Origin: M3007 sp046160625
GTDB lineage: Bacteria > Bacteroidota > Bacteroidia > Chitinophagales > Saprospiraceae
Assembly: GCA_046160625.1 (NCBI GenBank)
Contig: JBJXGZ010000005.1
Location: forward strand, 102,893 to 166,892
Direction: 5' to 3'
Length of the DNA: 64,000 nucleotides
The position numbers and the translations under genes are program-made. Of this stretch, positions 35,786-43,423 are shown piece by piece. Numbering within the stretch: the first letter of the stretch is position 1; each line of letters opens with the position of its first letter. Below the pieces are notes generated by a model. The model was not told where the DNA came from. It did not search any database and saw only the letters and a program-made list of their open reading frames with translations.

Positions 35786-37318
35786 ATGAGAAACGTACTC
35801 CTCCTAGTCATTTTGGCCGCAATGTTTGCTCAAAGTTGCAACGTTTCGCGCCGAAGCAGTTCCGATAGCAGTAGCAGCAAATCCAGCAAGGGCACTGGCC
35901 TTGACAAAACAGTGATGGCGCCTACTGAATACAGTACGCAAGACCGGAATCTTGACTATATCACCAAATTTAGTCGCGCAGCAGCGCTTTCCATGGATCG
36001 TATTGGCGTACCTGCCAGCATCGTACTCGCGCAAGGTGTGCTTGAAAGCGCAGCAGGTACCAGTGATCTGGCAACAGCAGCTAAAAACCACTTTGGCATC
36101 AAATGCGGGGGGAATTGGAGCGGTAAAACCTATAAGAAAAAAGACGATGACCGCGATAAAGACGGCAACCTCATCGAGTCGTGTTTTCGAAGCTATGAAT
36201 CGGTAGAAGAGAGTTTTATAGACCATGGTCAATTCTTGCGCGATCCGCGAAAATCTACACGTTACAGCTTCCTTTTTAACCTCGACCGCACAGACTACAA
36301 GGCATGGGCGCGTGGCCTCCAATCGGCTGGTTACGCTACCGCTCCTGATTATGCCGACAAACTCATCAACCTCATTGAACGCTACAAACTTTACCAATAC
36401 GATACACCTGGGTCAAGGCCAAATACCTTCCCCACGGAAGGTGGAGGCCAGGGCGAACCCGCTACCCCGGTTGGCCCCAATGCCCCTGGGCAAAAGGCCG
36501 AGGCCACCGGTCGCATTGGACGGGTGAACGATGTAAAAGTGGTTGCCTCCCGCGATGGCGAAACCTTGGAAGACGTGGCACGCGCATTCCGATTGAATAC
36601 CCAAAAAGTAGTGGATTACAACGACCGCGGCTACCCTCCCGGTGTGAAACTCAAAACCAATACCCGCATTTACATCCAGTGCAAGGGCACCAAATGGCAT
36701 GGACGCTCCACAGAGCACACGGTTCGGGAAGGGCAGACAATGTTCGATATTGCCCAAGTCTATGGCATCCAATTGGAAAAACTATTGGCAATGAACGGCA
36801 TGCGTCGCGGACAAGAACCGGAGGCGAATGAAACAGTCGCAATACGTGGCAAAAACAAACGACCCATTAAAATCAAAGACGAAGCCGAGGCTACCCCCGG
36901 CAAGCCAACTGACTGGCCAGGCAGAAAACCAAATCCTGACACTAGCCCGATTGTGGAAGATGGTGAACTTGACTTTGAAATTGGTCCAGGCGCCCCGAAC
37001 ACAGCACCAGAAAAACCTAAACCCGAACCCGAAAAACCCGCCACTTCAAATACCAGGCCCGGCCAAAGGCCACCCGCTACAAGCACAGACCGCCCCTACG
37101 AAGACGACCCATATCCAAACACGGGTACTGCAAAACCGCCTTACGAGGATCCGTACGAGTCGGAGAAGCCTGCTCCACGAGGTTATCACCGTGTGGTAAA
37201 AGGTGATACACTGTACAAACTTTCGCGGGATTATGGGCTAACGGTTGATCGTCTCAAACAGATCAATAAACTCGAAAATAGCGATATCAAAATTGGGCAG
37301 TTGTTAAAAGTCCAATAA
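35786..37318 (+). CDS. LysM-containing glucosaminidase lipoprotein
   Basis: A 510-residue cell-wall hydrolase. The signal ends AAMFAQSC, a likely lipobox. Residues about 55-195 are a GH73-type N-acetylglucosaminidase domain with LAQGVLESAAGTSDLA (catalytic Glu region) and NHFGIKC. Three LysM modules follow: around 255-300, 310-355 (HTVREGQTMFDIAQVYGI) and at the C-terminus (HRVVKGDTLYKLSRDYGL), separated by a long Pro-rich linker. It should cut peptidoglycan during growth or division. The start at 35786 is fixed by the signal peptide. Confidence 0.92.
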   Translation: MRNVLLLVILAAMFAQSCNVSRRSSSDSSSSKSSKGTGLDKTVMAPTEYSTQDRNLDYITKFSRAAALSMDRIGVPASIVLAQGVLESAAGTSDLATAAKNHFGIKCGGNWSGKTYKKKDDDRDKDGNLIESCFRSYESVEESFIDHGQFLRDPRKSTRYSFLFNLDRTDYKAWARGLQSAGYATAPDYADKLINLIERYKLYQYDTPGSRPNTFPTEGGGQGEPATPVGPNAPGQKAEATGRIGRVNDVKVVASRDGETLEDVARAFRLNTQKVVDYNDRGYPPGVKLKTNTRIYIQCKGTKWHGRSTEHTVREGQTMFDIAQVYGIQLEKLLAMNGMRRGQEPEANETVAIRGKNKRPIKIKDEAEATPGKPTDWPGRKPNPDTSPIVEDGELDFEIGPGAPNTAPEKPKPEPEKPATSNTRPGQRPPATSTDRPYEDDPYPNTGTAKPPYEDPYESEKPAPRGYHRVVKGDTLYKLSRDYGLTVDRLKQINKLENSDIKIGQLLKVQ

Positions 37319-37321
37319 TCC

Positions 37322-37810
37322 ATGAACAATTCCTTCCAGCAGGATCCCGAACTCGCCCGGCTCGATGCACTGGCCAAACTTATGGACAATCAGTTCCGAG
37401 TCCCAGGCACCAATTGGCGCTTTGGCCTGGATGGCATTGTTGGCCTCATCCCATACGTGGGTGACATGGCGGGCTTTGTGGTTTCCGGCTTCCTGATGCG
37501 TACGATGGTCAAAAAAGGAGCAAGTCCACTGCTTATGCTTCGGATGATGTTCAATTATATCATGGATGCTGTTGTTGGCATCGTGCCGTTTTTGGGCGAT
37601 TTATTTGATTTTGGCTTCAAAGCCAATCGGCGCAATGTGAATTTACTGAAAGCCTATTACGCCGATGGGAAGGTGAAACCCAACGCAACGCGTTCTGTAG
37701 CATTCCTTGGATTGTTGTTTTTTGCCCTTTTTATCGTGCTGATCTGGCTGGTGTGGAAATTAGCGGCCCTTGTGTTGGGTTGGGCATGGACGGCGATGCA
37801 GGGGATGTAA
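37322..37810 (+). CDS. DUF4112 membrane protein
   Basis: A 162-residue protein of the DUF4112 family, with the typical LDALAKLMDNQFRVPGTNWRFGLDGIVGLIPYVGD opening region (split here at residues 15-49), the repeated GDLFDFGFKANRRN motif, and a C-terminal transmembrane helix (FLGLLFFALFIVLIWLVWKL). It starts three bases after the stop of the LysM gene, so it is likely co-transcribed with it. Function of the family is unknown. Confidence 0.88.
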   Translation: MNNSFQQDPELARLDALAKLMDNQFRVPGTNWRFGLDGIVGLIPYVGDMAGFVVSGFLMRTMVKKGASPLLMLRMMFNYIMDAVVGIVPFLGDLFDFGFKANRRNVNLLKAYYADGKVKPNATRSVAFLGLLFFALFIVLIWLVWKLAALVLGWAWTAMQGM

Positions 37811-37834
37811 TGTCTTCAAACCATCGTTTCGGGT

Positions 37835-37842
37835 TACCTTTG
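37835..37842 (+). promoter_or_regulatory. Candidate -7 box for the helicase gene
   Basis: TACCTTTG five bases before the ATG at 37848, as at cobB, so the transcript would be leaderless. The -33 box is unclear. Confidence 0.5.
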
Positions 37843-37847
37843 CCGAA

Positions 37848-39173
37848 ATGGCTTCAAATCAATTGCTTCACACTACCCTCTCCAATCTAGACATTCCGCT
37901 TTTAAATGAAATGCAGGAACAGGCATTTCACACCATTCCTGACGAAAAAGACACGATACTGTTGGCCCCAACTGGCTCTGGAAAAACCCTGGCTTTCCTG
38001 TTGCCCATTTTGCATCTACTGAAGGCCGATCAACCGGGCGTGCAATGCCTCATCTTATCGCCCACCAGAGAATTGGCGATTCAGATAGAACGGGTTTGGC
38101 AAAAAATGTCCACTGGCTTCAAAGTGAATACTTGCTACGGAGGCCACCTGATGCAGACGGAAATCAACAACCTGAGCCAACCGCCTGCCTTGCTGATCGG
38201 CACACCCGGGCGCATTGTGGAACACATCAACCGGAAATCTTTCGACCCACAGACTGTCAGAATCATTGTGTTGGATGAATTTGACAAGTCACTGGCAATG
38301 GGGTTTCAGGAACAAATGGCCGAGATCCTCAAGGTACTCACTGGCTTGGAAAAACGCATTCTGGCCTCGGCAACCACCAAATTGGTCATTCCAGCATTTG
38401 TAGGCATTATCAAACCCATCACCCTAAACTATACCGAAGCCGAGGTAAAATCCACCGACGGCTTGAGCATAAAAAGCGTGGTGTCAGCTTCCCACGACAA
38501 ATTTGAAGCACTGGTGAAACTGTTATGCTATTTTGGTGCGGAACCCACCCTTATTTTCTGCAATCAACGCGAAACCACAGGGATTACCCGGCAGCGGCTT
38601 GCCGAACGCGGCATTTCCAGCGCCAGTTTTCATGGTGGCATGGAACAAGTGGAGCGGGAATCTACCCTCGTTCAATTCCGAAATGGGAGCATCGTATTCT
38701 TGGTCGCCTCTGATTTGGCTGCCCGGGGACTAGACATACCGGAAGTCAAAAATGTGGTTCACTATGAACTCCCGATGAAGCAAAACGATTTTACCCACCG
38801 CAATGGGCGCACCGCCCGAATGCACGCCCAAGGTGCCGCCTACCTTATTTTGCCTCCGGATGAGCAAATTCCGGCTTACCTGACTGTACGCCCCGAGGTA
38901 TTGCAACTGCCTACTGAGCAAGCGCTACCGTCCCTTCCGCCTTGGGTGACGCTTTACATAAGCGGTGGCAAAAAAGACAAACTGAGCAAAATAGACATTG
39001 TCGGTTTCCTATCCAAAAAAGGAGGCTTAAAACCCGACGATTTGGGCAAGATTGAAATGATGGATTACATGTCTTTTGTAGCCGTCAAAAAGGACGTGCT
39101 GAAGCATTTACTGAAAGCCATTGCAACCGAAAAGATGAAAGGGAAGAAGTATAAGATTGCGGTGGCGAAGTAG
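37848..39173 (+). CDS. DbpA-like DEAD-box RNA helicase
   Basis: A 441-residue RNA helicase. Motif I is APTGSGKT, Ia PTRELAIQ, Ib TPGRI, III SATT, V ARGLDIP and VI HRNGRTAR. Motif II reads DEFD in place of DEAD. The last 75 residues (WVTLYISGGKKDKLSKIDIVG to KYKIAVAK) fit the DbpA C-terminal RNA-binding domain, which targets 23S rRNA during large-subunit assembly in known members. The start at 37848 follows directly after a promoter-like box. The role in ribosome assembly is inferred. Confidence 0.88.
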   Translation: MASNQLLHTTLSNLDIPLLNEMQEQAFHTIPDEKDTILLAPTGSGKTLAFLLPILHLLKADQPGVQCLILSPTRELAIQIERVWQKMSTGFKVNTCYGGHLMQTEINNLSQPPALLIGTPGRIVEHINRKSFDPQTVRIIVLDEFDKSLAMGFQEQMAEILKVLTGLEKRILASATTKLVIPAFVGIIKPITLNYTEAEVKSTDGLSIKSVVSASHDKFEALVKLLCYFGAEPTLIFCNQRETTGITRQRLAERGISSASFHGGMEQVERESTLVQFRNGSIVFLVASDLAARGLDIPEVKNVVHYELPMKQNDFTHRNGRTARMHAQGAAYLILPPDEQIPAYLTVRPEVLQLPTEQALPSLPPWVTLYISGGKKDKLSKIDIVGFLSKKGGLKPDDLGKIEMMDYMSFVAVKKDVLKHLLKAIATEKMKGKKYKIAVAK

Positions 39174-39202
39174 GGAGCACTTTCCGACCTTTGTACCCAA
39201 TT

Positions 39203-40018
39203 ATGTGCACCGTCACTTACCTCCCCAGACCTGCTGGCTTCATCCTTACCCACAACCGCGACGAAGCGCCGTCCCGCTCGTCCCAGACAATCGTGCGCGA
39301 GCGGAAACCGGGAGGTGACACCTTGCTTTTCCCGAGAGACAAATTGGCGGGTGGAACCTGGATCGCCACTTCGCGTGAGGGGCGCACCGCCTGTTTGCTC
39401 AACGGCGCCTTTGTCCTGCACAAACGTGAGTTGCCTTACCGCCGCAGCCGAGGATTGATTTTGCTCGATTTTTTTGATTGGGAAAATCCGGACGATTTTT
39501 TCCAACAGTATGATTTTGAAAGGGTTGAGCCGTTTACAATGTTACTTTTTGAGCAAGATCAACTTCCCGAAAGTTTTAAACTTTCGGGAAGTTCGATGAG
39601 GCGGATAACCGAATTTCGTTGGGATGGTCAGCAACGTTACCTAAAAAATTTGCCCGTTGATCAAGCCCATTTTTGGTGTTCCGCCACCCTTTACCCACCG
39701 GAAATGCAAATCCGCCGTGAGCAAGTTTTCAGAGACTGGCTTACCAATCACCCAATCACCTTTACCCGCCGTAGCCTTAGCGAAGGAGGGTCATCAATCA
39801 CCAATCAACTAATGACCCTCCACCGCACCGGCAGTATTGGCGATCCCGAAAACGATTATGTGATGAACCGGGCCGGTAGAGTACAGACCGTAAGCATCAC
39901 TCAGGTAATCGTGGATGAAAAAAACGCACAAATGCGGTATCTGGATTTGCTGGGCGGAAATCGGAGTGAACGGCGGCTAAGTCACAGCAAACGGGAGGCT
40001 ATTATTGTGAACAGGTAG
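39203..40018 (+). CDS. NRDE/TANGO2 family protein
   Basis: A 271-residue protein of the TANGO2 family. It starts MCTVTYLPR with the invariant Cys2 and has the THNRDEAPSR signature, TWIATSREGRTACLLNG and RRSRGLILLDFF. Members have been linked to haem trafficking and lipid metabolism, but the reaction is unsettled. Two repeats are inserted in frame: a family B palindrome (39561-39593, LPESFKLSGSS) and a family E repeat (39764-39791, RRSLSEGGS). The start at 39203 puts Cys at position 2 as in the family. Confidence 0.88.
   Translation: MCTVTYLPRPAGFILTHNRDEAPSRSSQTIVRERKPGGDTLLFPRDKLAGGTWIATSREGRTACLLNGAFVLHKRELPYRRSRGLILLDFFDWENPDDFFQQYDFERVEPFTMLLFEQDQLPESFKLSGSSMRRITEFRWDGQQRYLKNLPVDQAHFWCSATLYPPEMQIRREQVFRDWLTNHPITFTRRSLSEGGSSITNQLMTLHRTGSIGDPENDYVMNRAGRVQTVSITQVIVDEKNAQMRYLDLLGGNRSERRLSHSKREAIIVNR
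39561..39593. repeat. Family B palindrome inside the TANGO2-like gene
   Basis: Perfect 16-bp arms (AACTTCCCGAAAGTTT) around a single T. It has the same structure, frame and nearly the same peptide as the copy in the alpha-galactosidase. Confidence 0.93.
39764..39791. repeat. Family E repeat inside the TANGO2-like gene
   Basis: In-frame short form of family E with ends ACCCGCC and GGAGGGT and a CTTAGCGAAGG core; intergenic copies lie at 4746-4775 and elsewhere. Confidence 0.75.
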
Positions 40019-40221
40019 CTAAGCTCCGCGCTTATTGTTTGCCGGACGTTAAATCTTTGCAAAGTATCCAAAGAAAATTTTGGTTTGAATATGTAATCAC
40101 CCTACTTTGCAGACGAATTCAGACAACAGATTGTTTACCCAACCAATTTTTATCGAGCCAATTCTTTACCACTAAGCCCTCGGGACGTTCACGGAAACGG
40201 CATTTATCTTAATCATTGCAC

Positions 40222-40527
40222 ATGAAACAAACTTTACTTGCCTGCTTTTTTCTGCTCGCCACTCTTGCGCTTCGCGCCCAAAATACCGCCCGACCAGAAC
40301 TGTCTGTTTTCCCAAATCCCACCACTGAACATATCGCTGTGCAAGATAATTCAGATGCTACCGGGCAAATCATCGTCTTTAATCTGCTGGGCAAAAAAAT
40401 AAAAGTGTTTGAAGCATCCAAAGGCGAGCAATATTATGTGGGTGACCTGACTAAAGGTGTTTACCTCGTGCAATTGCTGGGCCGCAACAAACAGGTTTTG
40501 AAAACGCAAAAAATCGAAAAAAGATAA
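40222..40527 (+). CDS. Mini-protein: signal peptide plus T9SS sorting domain
   Basis: A 101-residue protein made of a signal peptide (MKQTLLACFFLLATLALRAQ) and, after only six to nine residues, a complete type A T9SS sorting domain (LSVFPNPTTEHIAVQD to KTQKIEKR). There is no cargo domain. It could be a remnant of a larger cargo gene, a decoy, or a small surface protein in its own right. It has its own terminator, and the reading frame is intact. Confidence 0.85.
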   Translation: MKQTLLACFFLLATLALRAQNTARPELSVFPNPTTEHIAVQDNSDATGQIIVFNLLGKKIKVFEASKGEQYYVGDLTKGVYLVQLLGRNKQVLKTQKIEKR

Positions 40528-40556
40528 AGAACAAGATACCTAAGTATACTCCCCCT

Positions 40557-40600
40557 AAAGCGGCTCTTGGCGAAAATCTCCAGGAGCCGCTTTGTTTTTT
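40557..40600 (+). terminator. Terminator after the mini-protein gene
   Basis: AAAGCGGCTCTTGG and CCAGGAGCCGCTTT form a stem followed by GTTTTTT, 30 bp after the stop. Confidence 0.92.
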
Positions 40601-40614
40601 GGGGTAAAAATTAG

Positions 40615-40811
40615 TCATCCCGAATTTTGAGACCAACACGTCCCAGAGGGACGGAATATCGGTAGAAATATGGTTTTCGATGTAAAAGCGTGCCGTAGGT
40701 ACGCTATCTAAAAACCGCATATAGCGTACCTACGGCACGCCAATCGCATTTCATCTGTTCTCTACTACCGAGATTCAGTCCCTAACGGGACTTTAGAAAA
40801 ATTCAGGATGG
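40615..40811. mobile_element. MITE-like palindromic element M2
   Basis: Same ends as M1 (TCATCCCGAATTTTGAGA at left; reverse complement-like AAAATTCAGGATG at right, followed in both by CTCATGTT). The interior differs: perfect 20-bp arms (GCGTGCCGTAGGTACGCTAT) at 40688-40707 and 40721-40740, plus two small hairpins with GTCCC/GGGAC. Confidence 0.75.
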
Positions 40812-40946
40812 CTCATGTTTAGTCCGACCTGAACTTTATTTTACCCCCACAGGTAACTTTTTTCCCATTTTTCTGTTTAAACCTTAATTTTTAATCCAAA
40901 AAGTAAATTTTAGGTCCCGAATTTTATTCCGGATCACACCAAAACG

Positions 40947-43310
40947 ATGACCAAGAAAAAAAAACACGGCGGCAAAAGACTGACCGCACAAGAACTTCAA
41001 ATCGAAATCCTCAAATTCCTGCTCGGCCACCCCAAAAAGAGTTTCGCGCCGCGCCAAATCACCGACCATCTACGTATTGAAAATAACCGCGACTCTGCGG
41101 AACACGCACTGAACCAATTGGTGCAAGCCGGCTCTGTGGCGCAATTTGACGAAAATAAGTTCGGAATCGCGCTCCACCGGTTAACCATCGATGATGGACA
41201 AGGGACATTGGAGGCTGGACAAATGACCAAAGATAAATCCCACAAGACAAAAACGTCAACCGCCCAACGTCCATCCTCATTCGGCAAACCTGTGGCGGAT
41301 AAACAGTCCCGCAAAATCGTAGAAGGCCGGGTAGACATGACGCGTACTGGCGCGGCCTACATCGTCTCTGAATTGATGGACACCGACGTGTACGTCCCAC
41401 CCAAATACGTAAACGGCGCCTTAAACGGCGACACCGTTCGGGTACTGCTCTTTGCGCCAGCACCCTATCGCGGAGGCCGACGGGGCACATCACAAACGCA
41501 ACGAAAACCGGAAGGCGAAATATTGGAAGTACTCAAGCGTGCCAACGAGTTTTTCATAGGCACGATTCGGCTCAACCGCAAATACGCCCTTTTCATCCCC
41601 GACAACCCCAATGTGCCCACCGATATTTTTGTACCCATCGAGGCCATTGGCGAGGCGCAGGACGGCGATAAAGTGGTCATAAAAGTGACCGATTGGCAGG
41701 AAGGCAAGGGCAGAGTGCCCATCGGGAAAGTCACACAAACTTTGGGTAAAATTGGCGGCAACGACTTCGAGATGAAGAAAATCCTCATCAATGCCGGGTT
41801 CCAACTCGCGCATTCTGAAGAAGCTGAACGCGAAGCCGCTCGCATCCCTGATACCATTTCACCGCAAGAATTTGAACGCCGCCGCGATTTTCGCGACATC
41901 CTCACATTCACCATTGACCCGGAAGACGCCAAGGATTTTGACGATGCTCTGAGTGTGCGGGAGCTCGAGGGAGGCAATCTCGAAATTGGCGTTCACATCG
42001 CCGACGTTACACACTACCTGAAGCCTGATTCTGCACTAGACCGGGAGGCCTTTGAGCGTAGCACCTCTGTTTATTTGGTGGATCGCTGCAATCCAATGTT
42101 GCCAGAAAAACTCTCCAACAACCTGTGTTCGCTGGTGCCGGAGCAAGACCGCCTGACTTTTTCTGCGGTGTTCGTTTTTGACGCCAAGGACAAAATTGTG
42201 TCGCGCTGGTTTGGTAAAACGGTGATTCACAGTGCAAAACGATTCGCTTACGAGGAGGCGCAAACCATTCTGGACAAAAAACCTTCGGAGGAACTGAAAA
42301 ACCATCCACGTTTCGACGAATTGGAATGGGCACTTAAAAAACTTCAAAGTCTTGCCAGTAAAATGCGCAAAGAGCGCGAGAAAAATGGCGCAATTGGCTT
42401 TGAAACAGACGAGGTTCGCTTCCGGCTAGCGCTTGACGGCACGCCGCTCGAAGCCTATGTCAAAGAGCGAAAGGAGGCACACATGCTGATCGAGGATTTC
42501 ATGTTGCTGGCCAACAAAGAAGTGGCGCTATACATGCAACCGCCGCTCAAAAAAGGGAAAGATGAAAGCGGGTCAGGGGTAAAAAGTGGCGCAATCGTGC
42601 CTTTTATTTTCCGGATACACGATTTGCCGGATATGTCCAAAATCGCCGATTTTGCACGATTTGCGTTAGAATTAGGCGTTCAGATGAAGGTAGATACCCC
42701 GAAACAAATTGCGCAATCCTTCAATGAATTGATGAAAAGATCCCGCACAGACGATCGCCTGAAAGTGCTCGAGCCACTTGCCATCCGGTGTATGGCTAAA
42801 GCAGTTTACAGTTCGAATAATATCGGTCACTACGGACTCGGCTTTTCTCACTACTCCCACTTTACCTCGCCCATCCGCCGTTATTCCGATGTGCTGGCAC
42901 ACCGTATTCTGGAGCGCAACCTCGATGGGAAAACCTACCGTGTAGACGCTTCCAAACTGGAAGAACAGTGCAAACACATCAGCAACCAGGAGCGCAAAGC
43001 CGCCGACGCTGAACGCGAAAGCACGAAGTACAAACAGGCTGAGTTCATGTCCACCCGCATCGGAGAGACCTTTGATGGCGTGATCAGTGGCATCATTGAA
43101 CGCGGCTTTTTCGTAGAACTACTCGACTCGAAATCAGAGGGTTTGGTTGATTTCAAATACCTGGACGATACCTACACGCTCGAAGAGGGCAACCTTCGCG
43201 CTACAGGCCGTCGCTACAAGAAAACCTATAAGATGGGGGATCGGGTACAGGTGAAGATTGCGGCGGTGGATTTGGCGAAGCGGCAGGTGGAGATGGAGTT
43301 GGTGGATTGA
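40947..43310 (+). CDS. rnr: Ribonuclease R
   Basis: A 787-residue 3'-5' exoribonuclease that degrades structured RNA. Order: N-terminal winged helix (ILKFLLGHPKKSFAPRQITDHL), cold-shock domains, the RNB catalytic domain with the acidic cluster TIDPEDAKDFDDALSV and HYGLGFSHYSHFTSPIRRYSD, and a C-terminal S1 domain (GETFDGVISGIIERGFFVELL). The Lys-rich N-terminal tail is usual. A charged linker near residues 92-125 separates the winged helix from the cold-shock region. It stands alone. Confidence 0.96.
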   Translation: MTKKKKHGGKRLTAQELQIEILKFLLGHPKKSFAPRQITDHLRIENNRDSAEHALNQLVQAGSVAQFDENKFGIALHRLTIDDGQGTLEAGQMTKDKSHKTKTSTAQRPSSFGKPVADKQSRKIVEGRVDMTRTGAAYIVSELMDTDVYVPPKYVNGALNGDTVRVLLFAPAPYRGGRRGTSQTQRKPEGEILEVLKRANEFFIGTIRLNRKYALFIPDNPNVPTDIFVPIEAIGEAQDGDKVVIKVTDWQEGKGRVPIGKVTQTLGKIGGNDFEMKKILINAGFQLAHSEEAEREAARIPDTISPQEFERRRDFRDILTFTIDPEDAKDFDDALSVRELEGGNLEIGVHIADVTHYLKPDSALDREAFERSTSVYLVDRCNPMLPEKLSNNLCSLVPEQDRLTFSAVFVFDAKDKIVSRWFGKTVIHSAKRFAYEEAQTILDKKPSEELKNHPRFDELEWALKKLQSLASKMRKEREKNGAIGFETDEVRFRLALDGTPLEAYVKERKEAHMLIEDFMLLANKEVALYMQPPLKKGKDESGSGVKSGAIVPFIFRIHDLPDMSKIADFARFALELGVQMKVDTPKQIAQSFNELMKRSRTDDRLKVLEPLAIRCMAKAVYSSNNIGHYGLGFSHYSHFTSPIRRYSDVLAHRILERNLDGKTYRVDASKLEEQCKHISNQERKAADAERESTKYKQAEFMSTRIGETFDGVISGIIERGFFVELLDSKSEGLVDFKYLDDTYTLEEGNLRATGRRYKKTYKMGDRVQVKIAAVDLAKRQVEMELVD

Positions 43311-43368
43311 ACTATGAATTTCGCCTAAGTCATTGGAAACACAATACTCTTCTGCCCTAAAATCCCAA

Positions 43369-43396
43369 TAAAAAAGGCTGCCCGAAGACAGCCTTA
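43369..43396 (-). terminator. Terminator for the sigma-factor operon
   Basis: On the minus strand AAGGCTG pairs with CAGCCTT around an 8-nt loop, followed by TTTTTTATT. It lies 28 bp after the last gene of the operon. Confidence 0.88.
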
Positions 43397-43423
43397 AAAA
43401 ACGCAAGGTGCTTTACACATTCA

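Noticed and set aside
43369..43396. The hairpin as terminator of rnr
   Set aside because: On the plus strand the stem is followed by A residues; the T-tract is on the minus strand, so it belongs to the sigma-factor operon.
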